Positions 27,901 to 37,128 are shown, numbered from the stretch's first letter. The stretch: 64,000 nucleotides of DNA from Mucilaginibacter sp. OK098 (GCF_900142915.1 NZ_FRCM01000001.1:124001-188000); one strand, 5' to 3'. Program-made: numbers and translations. The notes: a model not told the origin generated them from the letters alone.

Positions 27901-28109
27901 ATTTACTAAAAAAATTGGGTATAGCCAGTTGCAGGGTTTATGTGAACAGTTATAACCTGGCAACCTTTACCGGCCTAAAGGGTGCTGACCCTGAACACCC
28001 TGGTATAGAATATAATGCTGATGGAACGCAGAATTTTGACGCTTTCCTGGGCGGTTATAAATACCCAGAGAACAGGACATTCAACATTGGTGCTAATATT
28101 ACCTTTTAA
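24969..28109 (+). CDS. SusC/RagA family TonB-dependent outer-membrane receptor
   Basis: Signal peptide MKKLKYLFIIFFLFPLSLLA. Carboxypeptidase-like domain (GGKVIDFTDGTTLPGVSVKI to about 95), SusC linker EEVVVVGYGTQKRGNLTSAV, plug (IDLRGFGQPLIVIDGVPDGD, IIVTTKKGG) and a barrel ending FNIGANITF. At 1046 aa it is full size, with no STN domain. It pairs with the SusD 14 bases downstream. The plus-strand arm it heads (SusD, DUF3823 lipoprotein, GH43, GH99-like) and the minus-strand GH92/GH99/GH3 arm suggest uptake of alpha-mannan-related oligosaccharides. Confidence 0.96.
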   Translation: MKKLKYLFIIFFLFPLSLLAQQTNIGGKVIDFTDGTTLPGVSVKIKNTTIGTVTDKDGKFQISAPGPGAYIQLSYLGYVTQEIQVRDLKDGIIALKTTNKSLEEVVVVGYGTQKRGNLTSAVSTVNNKELTVTKNENVYNMLTGKIPGLVIQQRSSEPGGFDDKIDLRGFGQPLIVIDGVPDGDLSRLDPNEIENISVIKDASAAVYGVRAANGVIIVTTKKGGKNKDGKFNFSYTVNNAWQQFLNLPNSVDALDYMMLKNEQRKRDFNSNYFTQSAPAFSAADMKPYQDGTLKTSNWSDAVFKKTASEIQHNLSMNGGSDKVDYFFNFGYQKQDGVYKSGDLNYDKYNFRSNVTVRITDRLRAQALISGNTDTKNQPSAPLWTIFKYTWNQLPTDQIYANNNPDYLHVEPDNANPVGITNSKYGGFGVIGNKNFQGQLSLEYDIPGISGLQAKGMFNYGYGMNDNRYVTNSYNLYNYDTQNQVYIPTLINSPSNTTRQFLERTKTLAQLSLSYNKSFGGHNISALLLYEESDQNADNFSGYKELSLPVDYLFAGNSLNQAVGQNNGFNNLGEIVTKGIIGKVNYDYKGKYLAGFSFRRDGSSKFNPNVSQWGFFPAASLGWRLSEESFVKSLISPDILNNLKLRSTYGKTGDDGATQFQYLSGYSYPSGGYLFNGSQVNGVSALPYANPNLTWTTSKTLDVGLDVDMWRGLLGVSADYYVRNRTGLPATRSTAIPGTVGINLPQENLNSDRTKGVEFVLTHRNRIGQVGYNISAQISSNRTMNVNVQQTLAGNSYENWKNSQSNRYTNIWWGKTYGGQFQNYNQIYNYKINTGGGNNNVIPGDYYYQDWNGDGVIDSKDEHPIATKNLPRINYGVTVGVNYKGFDMSMLLQGATGVYVQYAEQLAEPLMYGRSALTQFLSRWHTADPTADVFDPNTVFVPGNYPAMGSPIAEGTKAIQNASYLRIKTLELGYTIRKNLLKKLGIASCRVYVNSYNLATFTGLKGADPEHPGIEYNADGTQNFDAFLGGYKYPENRTFNIGANITF

Positions 28110-28123
28110 AATATAAATGTGAT

Positions 28124-29935
28124 ATGAAAAGATTTAAATATATAATAACAATAACAGCAGGGCTTATTTTAGCTTCCTGCCATAAATTAGCGGTTACTCC
28201 TTTAAACATACTTAGTGATAACGCTGTATTTAGCAGTGCAACAGGTGTAACTGCATATTTTGCAAATATTTATTCATCATTACCAATTGAGGATTTTAAG
28301 TATGAGCAAAACAATGGTTTTAACCAGGACTGGCAAAATTTTTACCACCCGGGAGCGCTTTGCGGAGAGCTGGTTGGTCCTTACGGAAGCACTTATGATG
28401 GCGCCGGGGGCTTTGGCTACTGGCCTTATGATAAGATCCGCACGGTAAATGTATTGATTGAAACTTTACCCAAGTACGCTTCAAGCTTTACCGATGTTCA
28501 AAAAAACCAATGGTTGGGCGAGGCTTATTTTTGCAGGGCTTATTTTTATTTTGCTTTGGCTAAACGCTATGGCGGAATCCCCATCATTAAAACAGTTCAG
28601 TCTTATCCCGCACCCATTAATGAGCTGCAGGTACACCGCGACAAAGAAGTTGACGTATGGAAATTTATTGAAGATGACCTTGATAAGGCGTACCAGATGA
28701 TGCCTGAAACAAGTGTGCGCGGCCGGGCTAACCGATACGTAGCTGCCGCACTTGAATCAAGAGCTATGCTTTATGCTGCTACAATTGCCAAATACGGATC
28801 CACAAATTTTGTTGCCGGTGATGCAAGGTCCGCAGGTTTTGTAGGTATTGCCGCTTCAGAGGCTAATGCATTTTTCCAAAAGGCTATTGATGCAGCCAAA
28901 CTGCTTGAGGGTAAATACAGCCTTTACCAGAAAAGTGCAGATAAAGTAAAAAACTATACTGATGCGTTTTTGGATCATGATAGCCCTGAAAATATCTTTG
29001 TTAAAGATTATTCATTACCAAGTAATACAGCCCACAGCTGGGACGCCACAATGTCGCCCCGTTATATGACTGCTGACGGTCTTTCGCGCGCATATCCTAC
29101 CATGGAGTTTGTTGAGCGTTTTACCAGTCTTTTAATTACTAATGCCGACGGCACCCCAAAACGTTTTACCAATACCGGCGACTTGATGACCGGCCTTGAG
29201 CCGCGTTTGCTGGCCACTGTATATTTTCCGGGAGCAACCTTAAGGGGTCTTACATTTGATACCCAAAGGGGCCTTTACGAGCACTTTACAGGCACAGCCG
29301 CTGCTGAATTATCCTCAAATCCGCCTAATCAGCAATTCCGGCACCTTTCCGGCAGTACCGATGCCTTGTTTAATGGCAAACGGATAATTGGCTTTACTGG
29401 TGTAAGTACAGATGGAGACGATAAAACACGCACCGGTTTTTATGTAAGAAAGTATATTGATTATAACAAAGCACAGGCTGATTGCGGTTTATATAAAAGC
29501 ACTACAAGCTGGATTGATATGCGTTATGCCGAAGTATTATTAAACCGTGCCGAAGCCGATGTTGAATTAGGTAATACCAGCGATGCGCTTACCACTATCA
29601 ACCAGATCAGAGCACGCGGAGGCGCCACTTTAGCTACTCCGGGCGATATTACCGTTAATTACGTACGGAACGAACGCTGTATGGAGCTTGCTTTCGAGAA
29701 ACAGTACTGGTGGGATATCCGCCGCTGGAGAATTGCTGACCAGATATTGGATAACACCCGGTATCATGCCCTGCTTCCTTTCCTTGTTCTTGACGAGGGT
29801 AAATATATATTTCTTAGAGACAATGAACCTTTCCAAAGGTCGTACACTTTTGAGAAGAAATATTATTATGAGCCGTTACCGGGTGGCGAGTTAAATAAAA
29901 ATCCAAACCTATATCCAAACAACCCCAATTATTAA
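28124..29935 (+). CDS. SusD/RagB family glycan-binding lipoprotein
   Basis: Lipoprotein signal MKRFKYIITITAGLILASC with Cys19. The SusD fold shows AYFCRAYFYFALAKRYGGIP in the N-terminal TPR-like part and YVRNERCMELAFEKQYWWDI (then RRWRIAD) near the C-terminus, ending PLPGGELNKNPNLYPNNPNY. At 603 aa it is longer than the first PUL's SusD, as is common for partners of DUF3823 lipoproteins. It lies 14 bases after susC and 16 before the next gene in one operon. Surface glycan binding and delivery to SusC. Confidence 0.95.
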   Translation: MKRFKYIITITAGLILASCHKLAVTPLNILSDNAVFSSATGVTAYFANIYSSLPIEDFKYEQNNGFNQDWQNFYHPGALCGELVGPYGSTYDGAGGFGYWPYDKIRTVNVLIETLPKYASSFTDVQKNQWLGEAYFCRAYFYFALAKRYGGIPIIKTVQSYPAPINELQVHRDKEVDVWKFIEDDLDKAYQMMPETSVRGRANRYVAAALESRAMLYAATIAKYGSTNFVAGDARSAGFVGIAASEANAFFQKAIDAAKLLEGKYSLYQKSADKVKNYTDAFLDHDSPENIFVKDYSLPSNTAHSWDATMSPRYMTADGLSRAYPTMEFVERFTSLLITNADGTPKRFTNTGDLMTGLEPRLLATVYFPGATLRGLTFDTQRGLYEHFTGTAAAELSSNPPNQQFRHLSGSTDALFNGKRIIGFTGVSTDGDDKTRTGFYVRKYIDYNKAQADCGLYKSTTSWIDMRYAEVLLNRAEADVELGNTSDALTTINQIRARGGATLATPGDITVNYVRNERCMELAFEKQYWWDIRRWRIADQILDNTRYHALLPFLVLDEGKYIFLRDNEPFQRSYTFEKKYYYEPLPGGELNKNPNLYPNNPNY

Positions 29936-29951
29936 TTAAAAACAATATATC

Positions 29952-30656
29952 ATGAAGAAAATAATAAACGGATTGTTAATCGCTTTGATTTTAGTTGCCG
30001 GTTTTTCCTGCACAAAGGTTGACAATTTGCCTGGCCCCAATGCGGGTTTTAAAGGAAGAATAATTGATAAAACAACATCGGCAAACCTGATTACCGAAAC
30101 ATCGGGAATGCAGATAAAGCTCGAAGAATTGAGCTACAGCGCCACGCCCGACCCGCAATACATTCCAAGTAAACAGGATGGGACTTTTGAGGACGATAAA
30201 TTGTTTAAAGGACATTACCGCGTTACTCCTTACGGTGGGGCATTTTGGCCTGTTGACGGGGTGGAGCTTGATATCAACGGAACTACTTCGCATGATTTTG
30301 AAGTTACACCTTATTTGGCCATCAAAAACCTAACCAATAGTTTATCAGGAACTACGCTTACTTTAACATTTAATATGGTAGCCCCGATACCCGATGGTTT
30401 ACCCCAGATTATTGATGTGAAGCCTTTTGTAAACGATACACAGTTTGTTGGCAGCGGCGCCAATATCAATAACTATAGTGATGTTAACAGAATAACGCTC
30501 AACAGTAATTATAGCGACGTAGTTGGTAAAACATATACATTAACTATCCCCAGCCTTAAATCAGGGAGAACATTTTATGCAAGGGTGGGTGTAAGAGTTA
30601 ACGATAGTTTTAAACAGTATAACTACTCTGATATAATTGAAGTAAAAGTTCCCTGA
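29952..30656 (+). CDS. DUF3823-type surface lipoprotein, SusE-like position
   Basis: Lipoprotein signal MKKIINGLLIALILVAGFSC (Cys20). The body is all-beta: an N-terminal region with GRIIDKTTSANLITETSGMQ and FEDDKLFKGHYRVTPYGGAF, then a fibronectin-like C-terminal sandwich (FYARVGVRVNDSFKQYNYSD). This is the DUF3823 pattern, found directly after SusD in many Bacteroidota loci and thought to be an accessory surface glycan-binding protein. At 234 aa the length is normal. It is the third gene of the operon; a palindromic element separates it from the GH43 gene. Confidence 0.85.
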   Translation: MKKIINGLLIALILVAGFSCTKVDNLPGPNAGFKGRIIDKTTSANLITETSGMQIKLEELSYSATPDPQYIPSKQDGTFEDDKLFKGHYRVTPYGGAFWPVDGVELDINGTTSHDFEVTPYLAIKNLTNSLSGTTLTLTFNMVAPIPDGLPQIIDVKPFVNDTQFVGSGANINNYSDVNRITLNSNYSDVVGKTYTLTIPSLKSGRTFYARVGVRVNDSFKQYNYSDIIEVKVP

Positions 30657-30674
30657 TTAAATTGATGCTTAAAC

Positions 30675-30919
30675 TTAACGTGAGTTCGATATAAAGGTTG
30701 GTAGTATAGTGTTTGATTATCAGTTAGTTACATTTATATAACCATCGAAACAAAGCGAAATGTGCTGATAATCAGCATGTTTCACTTTGTTCCATGTGTT
30801 CCGCTTGCAAAAATGGAACGCTTTGCCGGCGGTGGATTCACAAACTTGCGCTTCGCATCAACGCTATTGGAGAGGGGTTTGGGGTGAGTGACCGTTTGCT
30901 TATGTCGAACTCACGTTAA
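30675..30919. repeat. Palindromic element with 15-bp inverted ends and internal hairpin
   Basis: TTAACGTGAGTTCGA (30675-30689) is inverted exactly at 30905-30919. Inside, 30747-30768 and 30772-30793 form a long imperfect hairpin around TAA (GAAACAAAGCGAAATGTGCT and its near complement). No ORF spans it. It looks like a non-autonomous mobile or REP-type element inserted within the PUL operon, between the DUF3823 and GH43 genes. Confidence 0.7.
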
Positions 30920-31025
30920 ACTTAAGGAGAGGGGCTGCATCTTCTTAAGTTTATGTATTAACCATCTTTCTCATCTAATCTGCCTGTAAAACAAATTTAA
31001 TAATGTATTAATCATCCATAAAATT

Positions 31026-31976
31026 ATGATGACATTTAAAAGAATATTTACCTACTTATTGCTGTTCATAACGGGATCTGTCTTCTCTGCAAAAAACAGC
31101 TTTGCACAAACAAATCCCTTTATTACCGATATGTACACTGCTGACCCATCAGCACATGTATGGGCCGATGGCCGGTTGTATGTGTATGCATCGCATGATA
31201 TTGCTCCGGCGCGTGGCTGCGACCTGATGGATCAATACCACGTTTTCTCTACCGACGATATGGTGCACTGGAAAGACCATGGCGAAATACTGCGCGCCAG
31301 CCAGGTTGCATGGGGCCGACCCGAAGGCGGCTTTATGTGGGCTCCGGATTGCGCTTATAAAAATGGCACCTATTATTTTTATTTCCCCCACCCAAGCGAT
31401 ACCAAATGGAATGACAGCTGGAAAATAGGGGTGGCCACCAGTAAAAGCCCTGCAAGCGGCTTTAAAGTGCAGGGATATATTAAAGGCCTTGAATCAATGA
31501 TCGATCCCTGTGTGTTTGTTGACGATGACGGGCAGGCCTATTTTTATTATGGTGGCGGCGGTACTTGTAAAGGTGGCAGGCTTAAGGATAATATGACGGA
31601 GATTGACGGCGAAATGAAAAACATGGAAGGGCTTAAAGATTTTCATGAGGCAAGCTGGGTACACAAAAGAAACGGTGTGTATTACCTTTCTTATTCAGAT
31701 AATCATGACGTGGCAGGCAAGCACAACCAAATGCAATATGCTACCAGCAAAAACCCGCTGGGCCCATGGACGTACCAGGGCGTATTTATGGACCCTACAG
31801 ATAGCTTCACCAACCATGGTTCAATTGTGCAGTTTAAAGGGCAATGGTACTCTTTTTATCATACCAGCGAGCTCTCACACCAGGATTGGCTCAGGTCTGT
31901 CTGTGTAGATAAGCTTTATTACAATGCTGATGGCACTATCCAAAAGGTTGTTCAAACAAGTGGCATTAAAAAGTAG
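31026..31976 (+). CDS. GH43-family glycosidase, secreted
   Basis: Signal peptide ending NSFAQ. The five-bladed propeller's three acids are visible: Asp40 base (YTADPSAHVWADGRLYVYAS), Asp160 pKa modulator (MIDPCVFVDDDGQAYFYYGG) and Glu208 acid (FHEASWVHKRNGVYYLSYS). At 316 aa it is a single-domain enzyme. GH43 members are inverting beta-xylosidases, alpha-L-arabinofuranosidases or beta-galactanases; the subfamily cannot be fixed from motifs alone. It sits 33 bases before a GH99-like gene, so it probably trims side chains of the same glycan. Confidence 0.9.
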   Translation: MMTFKRIFTYLLLFITGSVFSAKNSFAQTNPFITDMYTADPSAHVWADGRLYVYASHDIAPARGCDLMDQYHVFSTDDMVHWKDHGEILRASQVAWGRPEGGFMWAPDCAYKNGTYYFYFPHPSDTKWNDSWKIGVATSKSPASGFKVQGYIKGLESMIDPCVFVDDDGQAYFYYGGGGTCKGGRLKDNMTEIDGEMKNMEGLKDFHEASWVHKRNGVYYLSYSDNHDVAGKHNQMQYATSKNPLGPWTYQGVFMDPTDSFTNHGSIVQFKGQWYSFYHTSELSHQDWLRSVCVDKLYYNADGTIQKVVQTSGIKK

Positions 31977-32009
31977 GTTTTTATTTAATAAATATTAACA
32001 GCTAAAATC

Positions 32010-33281
32010 ATGAAAAAACTCAATGCGATATTTTTGATTGCCCTATTTGCACTAACAAACAGCTGTTCAAAAAGTGGTGCAGGCAATTCAACGACCCCTG
32101 TTGTTGATAAGCCCAAAACGCCCATTGATATAACCCCTTCACCTGTTGGTGATGTTGTAGGAAAAATAACAGTAGGCTACCAGGGCTGGTTTGCTGCCAC
32201 TGGTGATGGTTCACCTATTAATGCCTGGTGGCACTGGACACAAGATTGGTCAACGGCGCCATCACCAGGTAATCTTGGTGTAAAATCATGGCCTGACGTG
32301 CGCGATTATACAAGCACCTATCAAACAGCTTTCGCCAACCTGAATAATGGAAGCCCGGCAAAGCTGTTTTCTTCATTTACTGACCAAACAGTTGATACCC
32401 ATTTTTTGTGGATGCAGCAAAACGGAATAGACGCTGCCGCTTTGCAGCGCTTTAACCCAAGCGGGCAGGAGGGCCCTGTACGCGATGCCATAACGGTCAA
32501 AGTGAAAACAGCTGCCGAGGTTCACGGGGTTAAATTTTATATTATGTATGATGTAAGCGGCTGGACCAATATGCAATCAGAGATCAAGACCGACTGGACT
32601 AACAAAATGTCGGCATATACCGCATCATCTGCCTATGCCAAACAAAATGGCAAGCCGGTGGTGTGTATCTGGGGATTTGGATTTAGCGACGATAACCATC
32701 CATGGCCGGCATCGGTTTGTTTGGACGTGATCAATTGGTTTAAAAGTAAGGGCTGTTATATTATTGGCGGTGTCCCTACACACTGGCGCAAAGAAGAAAG
32801 CGATTCAAGGCCCAATTTCCTGGCTACCTATAATGCCTTTGATATGCTATCGCCATGGATGATTGGCCGGATTGGCAATGCAAACGATTCAGACAATTTT
32901 TATACTACCATTAACCAACCCGATCAGGCCTATTGCAATGCTAATGGAATTGATTACCAACCCTGTGTTTTACCAGGCGACCTGCAGGAGCACCAAAGAG
33001 CGCACGGCGATTTTATGTGGGGGCAGTTTTACAACATGAAAAGGACCGGAGCACAAGGTATTTACATCTCGATGTTTGATGAATATAACGAGGGTAACCA
33101 AATTGCCAAAACAGCTGAGACCTCATCTTTTATACCGGCAGGGTCAACATTTGTTACGCTTGATGAAGATGGTACAGCTTGCTCGGCAGATTATTACCTG
33201 AGATTAACCGGTGATGGCGGTAAAATGTTTAAGGGAACAATTGCCTTAACAACAGTACGCCCAACGGCACCAAAACCATAA
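32010..33281 (+). CDS. GH71/GH99-like glycosidase lipoprotein (plus-strand copy)
   Basis: Signal MKKLNAIFLIALFALTNSC with lipobox Cys19 followed by SKSG, so probably surface or outer-membrane anchored. The (beta/alpha)8 domain starts GKITVGYQGWFAATGDGSPI and has VDTHFLWMQQNGIDAAALQR, VKFYIMYDVSGW, GVPTHWR and SPWMIGRIGN. The E-x-x-E pair Glu358/Glu361 in MFDEYNEGNQI corresponds to the catalytic pair of GH99 endo-alpha-mannosidases/mannanases. GH99 enzymes cut inside alpha-mannosidic chains next to 1,2-linked mannose. It ends the plus arm, convergent with the minus arm that carries a second copy. Confidence 0.84.
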   Translation: MKKLNAIFLIALFALTNSCSKSGAGNSTTPVVDKPKTPIDITPSPVGDVVGKITVGYQGWFAATGDGSPINAWWHWTQDWSTAPSPGNLGVKSWPDVRDYTSTYQTAFANLNNGSPAKLFSSFTDQTVDTHFLWMQQNGIDAAALQRFNPSGQEGPVRDAITVKVKTAAEVHGVKFYIMYDVSGWTNMQSEIKTDWTNKMSAYTASSAYAKQNGKPVVCIWGFGFSDDNHPWPASVCLDVINWFKSKGCYIIGGVPTHWRKEESDSRPNFLATYNAFDMLSPWMIGRIGNANDSDNFYTTINQPDQAYCNANGIDYQPCVLPGDLQEHQRAHGDFMWGQFYNMKRTGAQGIYISMFDEYNEGNQIAKTAETSSFIPAGSTFVTLDEDGTACSADYYLRLTGDGGKMFKGTIALTTVRPTAPKP

Positions 33282-33301
33282 GTTGATTTCTGAAATATAT
33301 T

Positions 33302-33346
33302 AAAGCAACAAAGCCCGGGATGACAGATCCCGGGCTTTGTTGCTTT
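33302..33346. terminator. Bidirectional terminator, 20-bp perfect stem
   Basis: AAAGCAACAAAGCCCGGGAT (33302-33321), a 5-base loop and its exact complement (33327-33346). It separates the convergent GH99 and GH3 genes; A-rich and T-rich stem ends allow use from either side. Confidence 0.85.
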
Positions 33347-33381
33347 ACCATTAACACTAACCTGTTTATTAAAATAAATAT

Positions 33382-33401
33382 GCCCGGCTCTCACCCCGGG
33401 C
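33382..33401 (-). terminator. Second hairpin ending the minus-strand arm
   Basis: On the minus strand GCCCGG, an 8-base loop and CCGGGC are followed by a T-rich tract (ATATTTATTTT). It lies about 100 bases after the GH3 stop codon. Confidence 0.55.
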
Positions 33402-33498
33402 ACAATTGTTACGTAATCTGTAACATCAACTAAATCCCGGATCAAATTCAATTACTCCGGAAGATCTTATGTTTGAACAATGATTCTACACATCGGTT

Positions 33499-35772
33499 TT
33501 ATCTTACATAAAAGCTGCCTCTTTGCCTGATATCTTCTGATGAACTGCCCACCATAACTCTAAACTCACCCGGCTCAACAACCTGTTTCATCTGCCGGTT
33601 CCAGATCATCAGTTCTTCATGGTTCAGTTTAAACTGCACTTTACCGCTTTCACCCGGTTTTAAGCTGATACGACTAAATCCCTTCAATGATTTTACAGGT
33701 GTGGTAACACTGGCAACAATATCCCGGATATACAGTTGCACCACCTCTGTACCCTCAACCTTACCTGTATTTTTTACAGTAACGCTGATGTTGGCCGAAC
33801 CATTAAGGGGTAAATGCGCGGGTGTAATAGTTAAGTTCGAATACTCAAAGCTGGTATAGCTCAACCCATGTCCAAACGGGAACAGGGCCGAAGTATCCTG
33901 GTCAACATAAACGTGCCTTGAGGTAGGCTTATGATTATAATAATAAGGCAATTGCCCAACCGAACGTGGAAAAGTCATAGGTAGTTTTCCCGAGGGATTA
34001 ATCTTGCCCAGCAATACATCAGCTATAGCCAGGCCGCCGGTTTCGCCTAAAAACCACGACTCAACAATGGCGGGGATCTTTTTAGCTACCCAGTTTATAC
34101 ATAATGGCCGGCCATTAAAAAGCACTACGGCAACGGGCTTGCCTGTTTTTTGAATAGCCTCAATAAGCCGGGTTTGTTTTTGATTAAGCTCCAGGTTTGA
34201 CCTGTCCTTACCTTCTCCTACCTCGCCTATATCCTCGCCAAGTACCACTATCGCCACATCTGATTGATTTACCAGGTTAACTGCTTTTTGCAGGCTCCCG
34301 TTTTGCTTTTCGGCTGATGTATCTGCAGAATAACCGGCTTCATATTCTACTTTCATATCATTACCTGCTTTTTGCATTAGTGCATCAACAATGGCTACGC
34401 CCTTGCCATCTTTATTGGCATAGCCACCAAGGTAAGTACTGGCAGCCAGCGGGCCAATAACGGCTACTGAATGTACGTTAGCACTAAGCGGTAAAAGCGA
34501 GTGGTCGTTTTTTAACAGGCTGATGCTCTCTTGTGCGGCTTTTAAAGCCACCTGGCGGTTTGCATCAGTATGATATACCTTTTTAAGCAATGACTGATCG
34601 ATGTAGGGGTGATCAAATAAACCAAGCATAAATTTAATTCTTAATACGTCTGATACCGCCCTGTTAAGCTCGCTTACTGCCAGTTGTTTGCTTTTTAAGG
34701 CTTTGATAATAGCATCCGAAAACTCAGCATGGGGAAAATCATAAAATTGCATATCGAGCCCGGCGGTAAGTGTTTGTGCAAGTGCATCGGCAGGGCTGGC
34801 CGCTATATGGTGACTTGTTAACGACATCTTGATCGCTCCCAAATCAGACAATACAAAGCCTTTAAATCCCCACTCTTTGCGTAATACATCTTTAAGTAAC
34901 CACTTATTATCAACACAGGGAATGCCATCAAGCTCGCTGTAGGCAGCCATCATGCCTAATGCGCCCCCTTCTTTAACGGCTTTTTCAAAAACATATAAAA
35001 ATGATGAACGCGCCTCGCGCTCACCCATATTTACGGGGGCTGTATTACTGCCCGCTTCGGGGATCCCATGAACGGCAAAATGTTTAGGTTCGGCAAGTAC
35101 GGCATCAGGGTTGCTCAGCTTACTTCCCTGCAACCCTTTTACCATGGCAACACCGTTGGCGGCGGCCAGGTAAGGGTCTTCGCCATAAGTTTCTTCTACT
35201 CTTCCCCACCTGGGGTCGCGCGGCAGGCAAAGCACAGGGCCCAATACCATAGCAACACCATGCGCCCGCATTTCGGTGGCTATTATGCGCCCGGCTTTGC
35301 GCACCAGTGCGGTATCCCAGGCGCCGGCCAATGCAATAGGCACCGGGAAAGTGGTGCTGCCCAGTCCTTCATAGCCATGAAGGCCCTCTTCAATAAACAA
35401 AACCGGGATGCCCAGCCGCGTGTGTTCTACCGCATAGCGCTGTATTTGGTTAGTAACATCGGCAGTTAAGGGATAAAGATCATGCACCGAACCAATACCT
35501 TCCGTACCAATACTTATCCTGGCGCTGTCTGAATACGATGCAGCTTCATGTCCCTGCATATTGGCCACTTCATGGCCCCAATACATATCCAACTGTCTTA
35601 TTTTTTCGGTGGTGGTCATGCGGCTTAATAAATCAGTCACTCTTTTTTCAACAGGCAAAGCGGCGTTCTGATAAGGATATTTAATGGGTGCTTTCGGCTT
35701 ATTAAATGAGCAAAAGGCCATTATTAAAAGAATCATCGGTATAAAGGCGTTCTTTTTCTTCAAAAAATTCAT
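33499..35772 (-). CDS. GH3-family beta-glycosidase, secreted
   Basis: Hydrophobic export signal after MNFLKKKNAF. The GH3 two-domain core is complete. N-terminal barrel: VTDLLSRMTTTEKIRQLDMY, GYEGLGSTTFPVPIALAGAW, RWGRVEETYGEDPYL, EPKHFAVHG, and the nucleophile segment GFKGFVLSDLGAI, with Leu where SDW is usual. Alpha/beta sandwich: VAVIGPLAASTYLGGYANKD and GEDIGEVGEGKDRSNL. A C-terminal fibronectin III-like domain follows (SVTVKNTGKVEGTEVVQLYI). Known members are beta-glucosidases, xylosidases and related exo-enzymes. Last gene of the minus arm, 90 bases after the GH99-like gene. Substrate is inferred only from context. Confidence 0.93.
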   Translation of the reverse strand: MNFLKKKNAFIPMILLIMAFCSFNKPKAPIKYPYQNAALPVEKRVTDLLSRMTTTEKIRQLDMYWGHEVANMQGHEAASYSDSARISIGTEGIGSVHDLYPLTADVTNQIQRYAVEHTRLGIPVLFIEEGLHGYEGLGSTTFPVPIALAGAWDTALVRKAGRIIATEMRAHGVAMVLGPVLCLPRDPRWGRVEETYGEDPYLAAANGVAMVKGLQGSKLSNPDAVLAEPKHFAVHGIPEAGSNTAPVNMGEREARSSFLYVFEKAVKEGGALGMMAAYSELDGIPCVDNKWLLKDVLRKEWGFKGFVLSDLGAIKMSLTSHHIAASPADALAQTLTAGLDMQFYDFPHAEFSDAIIKALKSKQLAVSELNRAVSDVLRIKFMLGLFDHPYIDQSLLKKVYHTDANRQVALKAAQESISLLKNDHSLLPLSANVHSVAVIGPLAASTYLGGYANKDGKGVAIVDALMQKAGNDMKVEYEAGYSADTSAEKQNGSLQKAVNLVNQSDVAIVVLGEDIGEVGEGKDRSNLELNQKQTRLIEAIQKTGKPVAVVLFNGRPLCINWVAKKIPAIVESWFLGETGGLAIADVLLGKINPSGKLPMTFPRSVGQLPYYYNHKPTSRHVYVDQDTSALFPFGHGLSYTSFEYSNLTITPAHLPLNGSANISVTVKNTGKVEGTEVVQLYIRDIVASVTTPVKSLKGFSRISLKPGESGKVQFKLNHEELMIWNRQMKQVVEPGEFRVMVGSSSEDIRQRGSFYVR

Positions 35773-35862
35773 AGTATTATAAGGGTTAAATGGCTTTATG
35801 TGTTACAGGTTCAGTCGCATTTAAAGTAAACAGACCGGTTAAAATAAATAGTGCGGGCTTCA

Positions 35863-37128
35863 TTATTTGTTGTGATTAATAGCGGCTGGTATATTTACCT
35901 GCAATGGTATTTGTTTCCTTAGCATTTTACCGGCGTACCCGGTTAAATACAAATAATAATCATTGGGAATCTCCTCCTCAATAGTTACAAAATTGCTGAG
36001 CCCTACCGGAGGGTTCTTTGAGGTTTTAAGTATGGCAGTTCCTTCATCAACCTCATCAAACATGGCTACATACAGCATAGTGGCGCCGCTCTTTATAGCG
36101 CCATACAGCTGTTTCCAGTAAAATTGCCCTTTGTTACGCGGAATTTGATTTTGCGGGCTCCGCGGGTTCATGTTATGCCAGCTAAACCCTGGGAAAACGG
36201 TTGGCACATAATCAACCTTGTTTGTTTTACACCAGGCAATATCACCAACTATGCGGCTTTGAAACTGCGGATACGAGGTTTCATTAAACCGGCCCACAAA
36301 CCAGGGGTGTATAATATCAACCTTACGCAAAATATCATGCAGATGCGGGTCTTTTTCAGTATCATTCCCAAAGTCGCGCCAATAGGTGGGTACCCCCAGC
36401 AAAATTGAACAGCCGCCATACACCGGGTCGTTCTTTAAAAAATCAATTATTCTTTCTATTTCCGGCAAACCGTATCGCCTCCCGTCCGAAAAGCCCACGC
36501 CCCATACAGCAACCAGCGGTTTACCGTTATGATACAGATAGGTCTGCTTGTTGCCTTGCCGGGTTAACTTTAAACTGTCAACCAGGTGCTTAAAATCATT
36601 GATCACCAAAGTATCGCCACCTGCCCTCATCCCCGACAAGTCATACATCAGCGCCAATGCCCTGTGATATTTTTGCGATGATCTTAATGCGTTACCTAAC
36701 ACCACATCATTATGGTTGCGGCCCGGGCCTTTTTGTACATCAGCTATAAAACGCTGTACAAATACACCGTCAATGCCATATTGCTGCATCCACCTAAAGT
36801 GCGTATCGGTTGATGATGCGTCATGCGAGCTGTACACATAAGCATCACTGCCATCGGCATGTTTAAAGGTGGTTTTATAGGTCTTTGCATATTCACTTAC
36901 ATCAGGCCACAGGTCAATATTAGTGCTGCCCGGCTCAAATTTTCCATGCGAGTTATAATGATTCCAGCCGCGGCCTGTACCATCACCAGGTGCATTGAAC
37001 CAGCCCTGGTAACCCGCCATAACCAGGCCTTTATAGCTTTTAAATGCAGATGTTTTACTATGTAGCAACTGGCTGTAACCTACCGCGCATAGCAATAGCA
37101 ACAGCGCGGTTAATAGTTGTTTTCTCAT
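35863..37128 (-). CDS. GH71/GH99-like glycosidase (minus-strand copy)
   Basis: A signal peptide (MRKQLLTALLLLLCAVGYSQ) without lipobox suggests a soluble periplasmic enzyme, unlike the lipoprotein paralogue at 32010. Matching blocks are VMAGYQGWFNAPGDGTGRGW, STDTHFRWMQQYGIDGVFVQ, LALMYDLSGM, GVPTYWRDFG and HPWFVGRFNE. The E-x-x-E pair is Glu359/Glu362 in MFDEVDEGTAI. The two copies differ widely outside the motifs, so they are old paralogues, perhaps with surface versus periplasmic roles. It starts 26 bases after the GH92 gene in the minus-strand operon. Confidence 0.84.
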   Translation of the reverse strand: MRKQLLTALLLLLCAVGYSQLLHSKTSAFKSYKGLVMAGYQGWFNAPGDGTGRGWNHYNSHGKFEPGSTNIDLWPDVSEYAKTYKTTFKHADGSDAYVYSSHDASSTDTHFRWMQQYGIDGVFVQRFIADVQKGPGRNHNDVVLGNALRSSQKYHRALALMYDLSGMRAGGDTLVINDFKHLVDSLKLTRQGNKQTYLYHNGKPLVAVWGVGFSDGRRYGLPEIERIIDFLKNDPVYGGCSILLGVPTYWRDFGNDTEKDPHLHDILRKVDIIHPWFVGRFNETSYPQFQSRIVGDIAWCKTNKVDYVPTVFPGFSWHNMNPRSPQNQIPRNKGQFYWKQLYGAIKSGATMLYVAMFDEVDEGTAILKTSKNPPVGLSNFVTIEEEIPNDYYLYLTGYAGKMLRKQIPLQVNIPAAINHNK

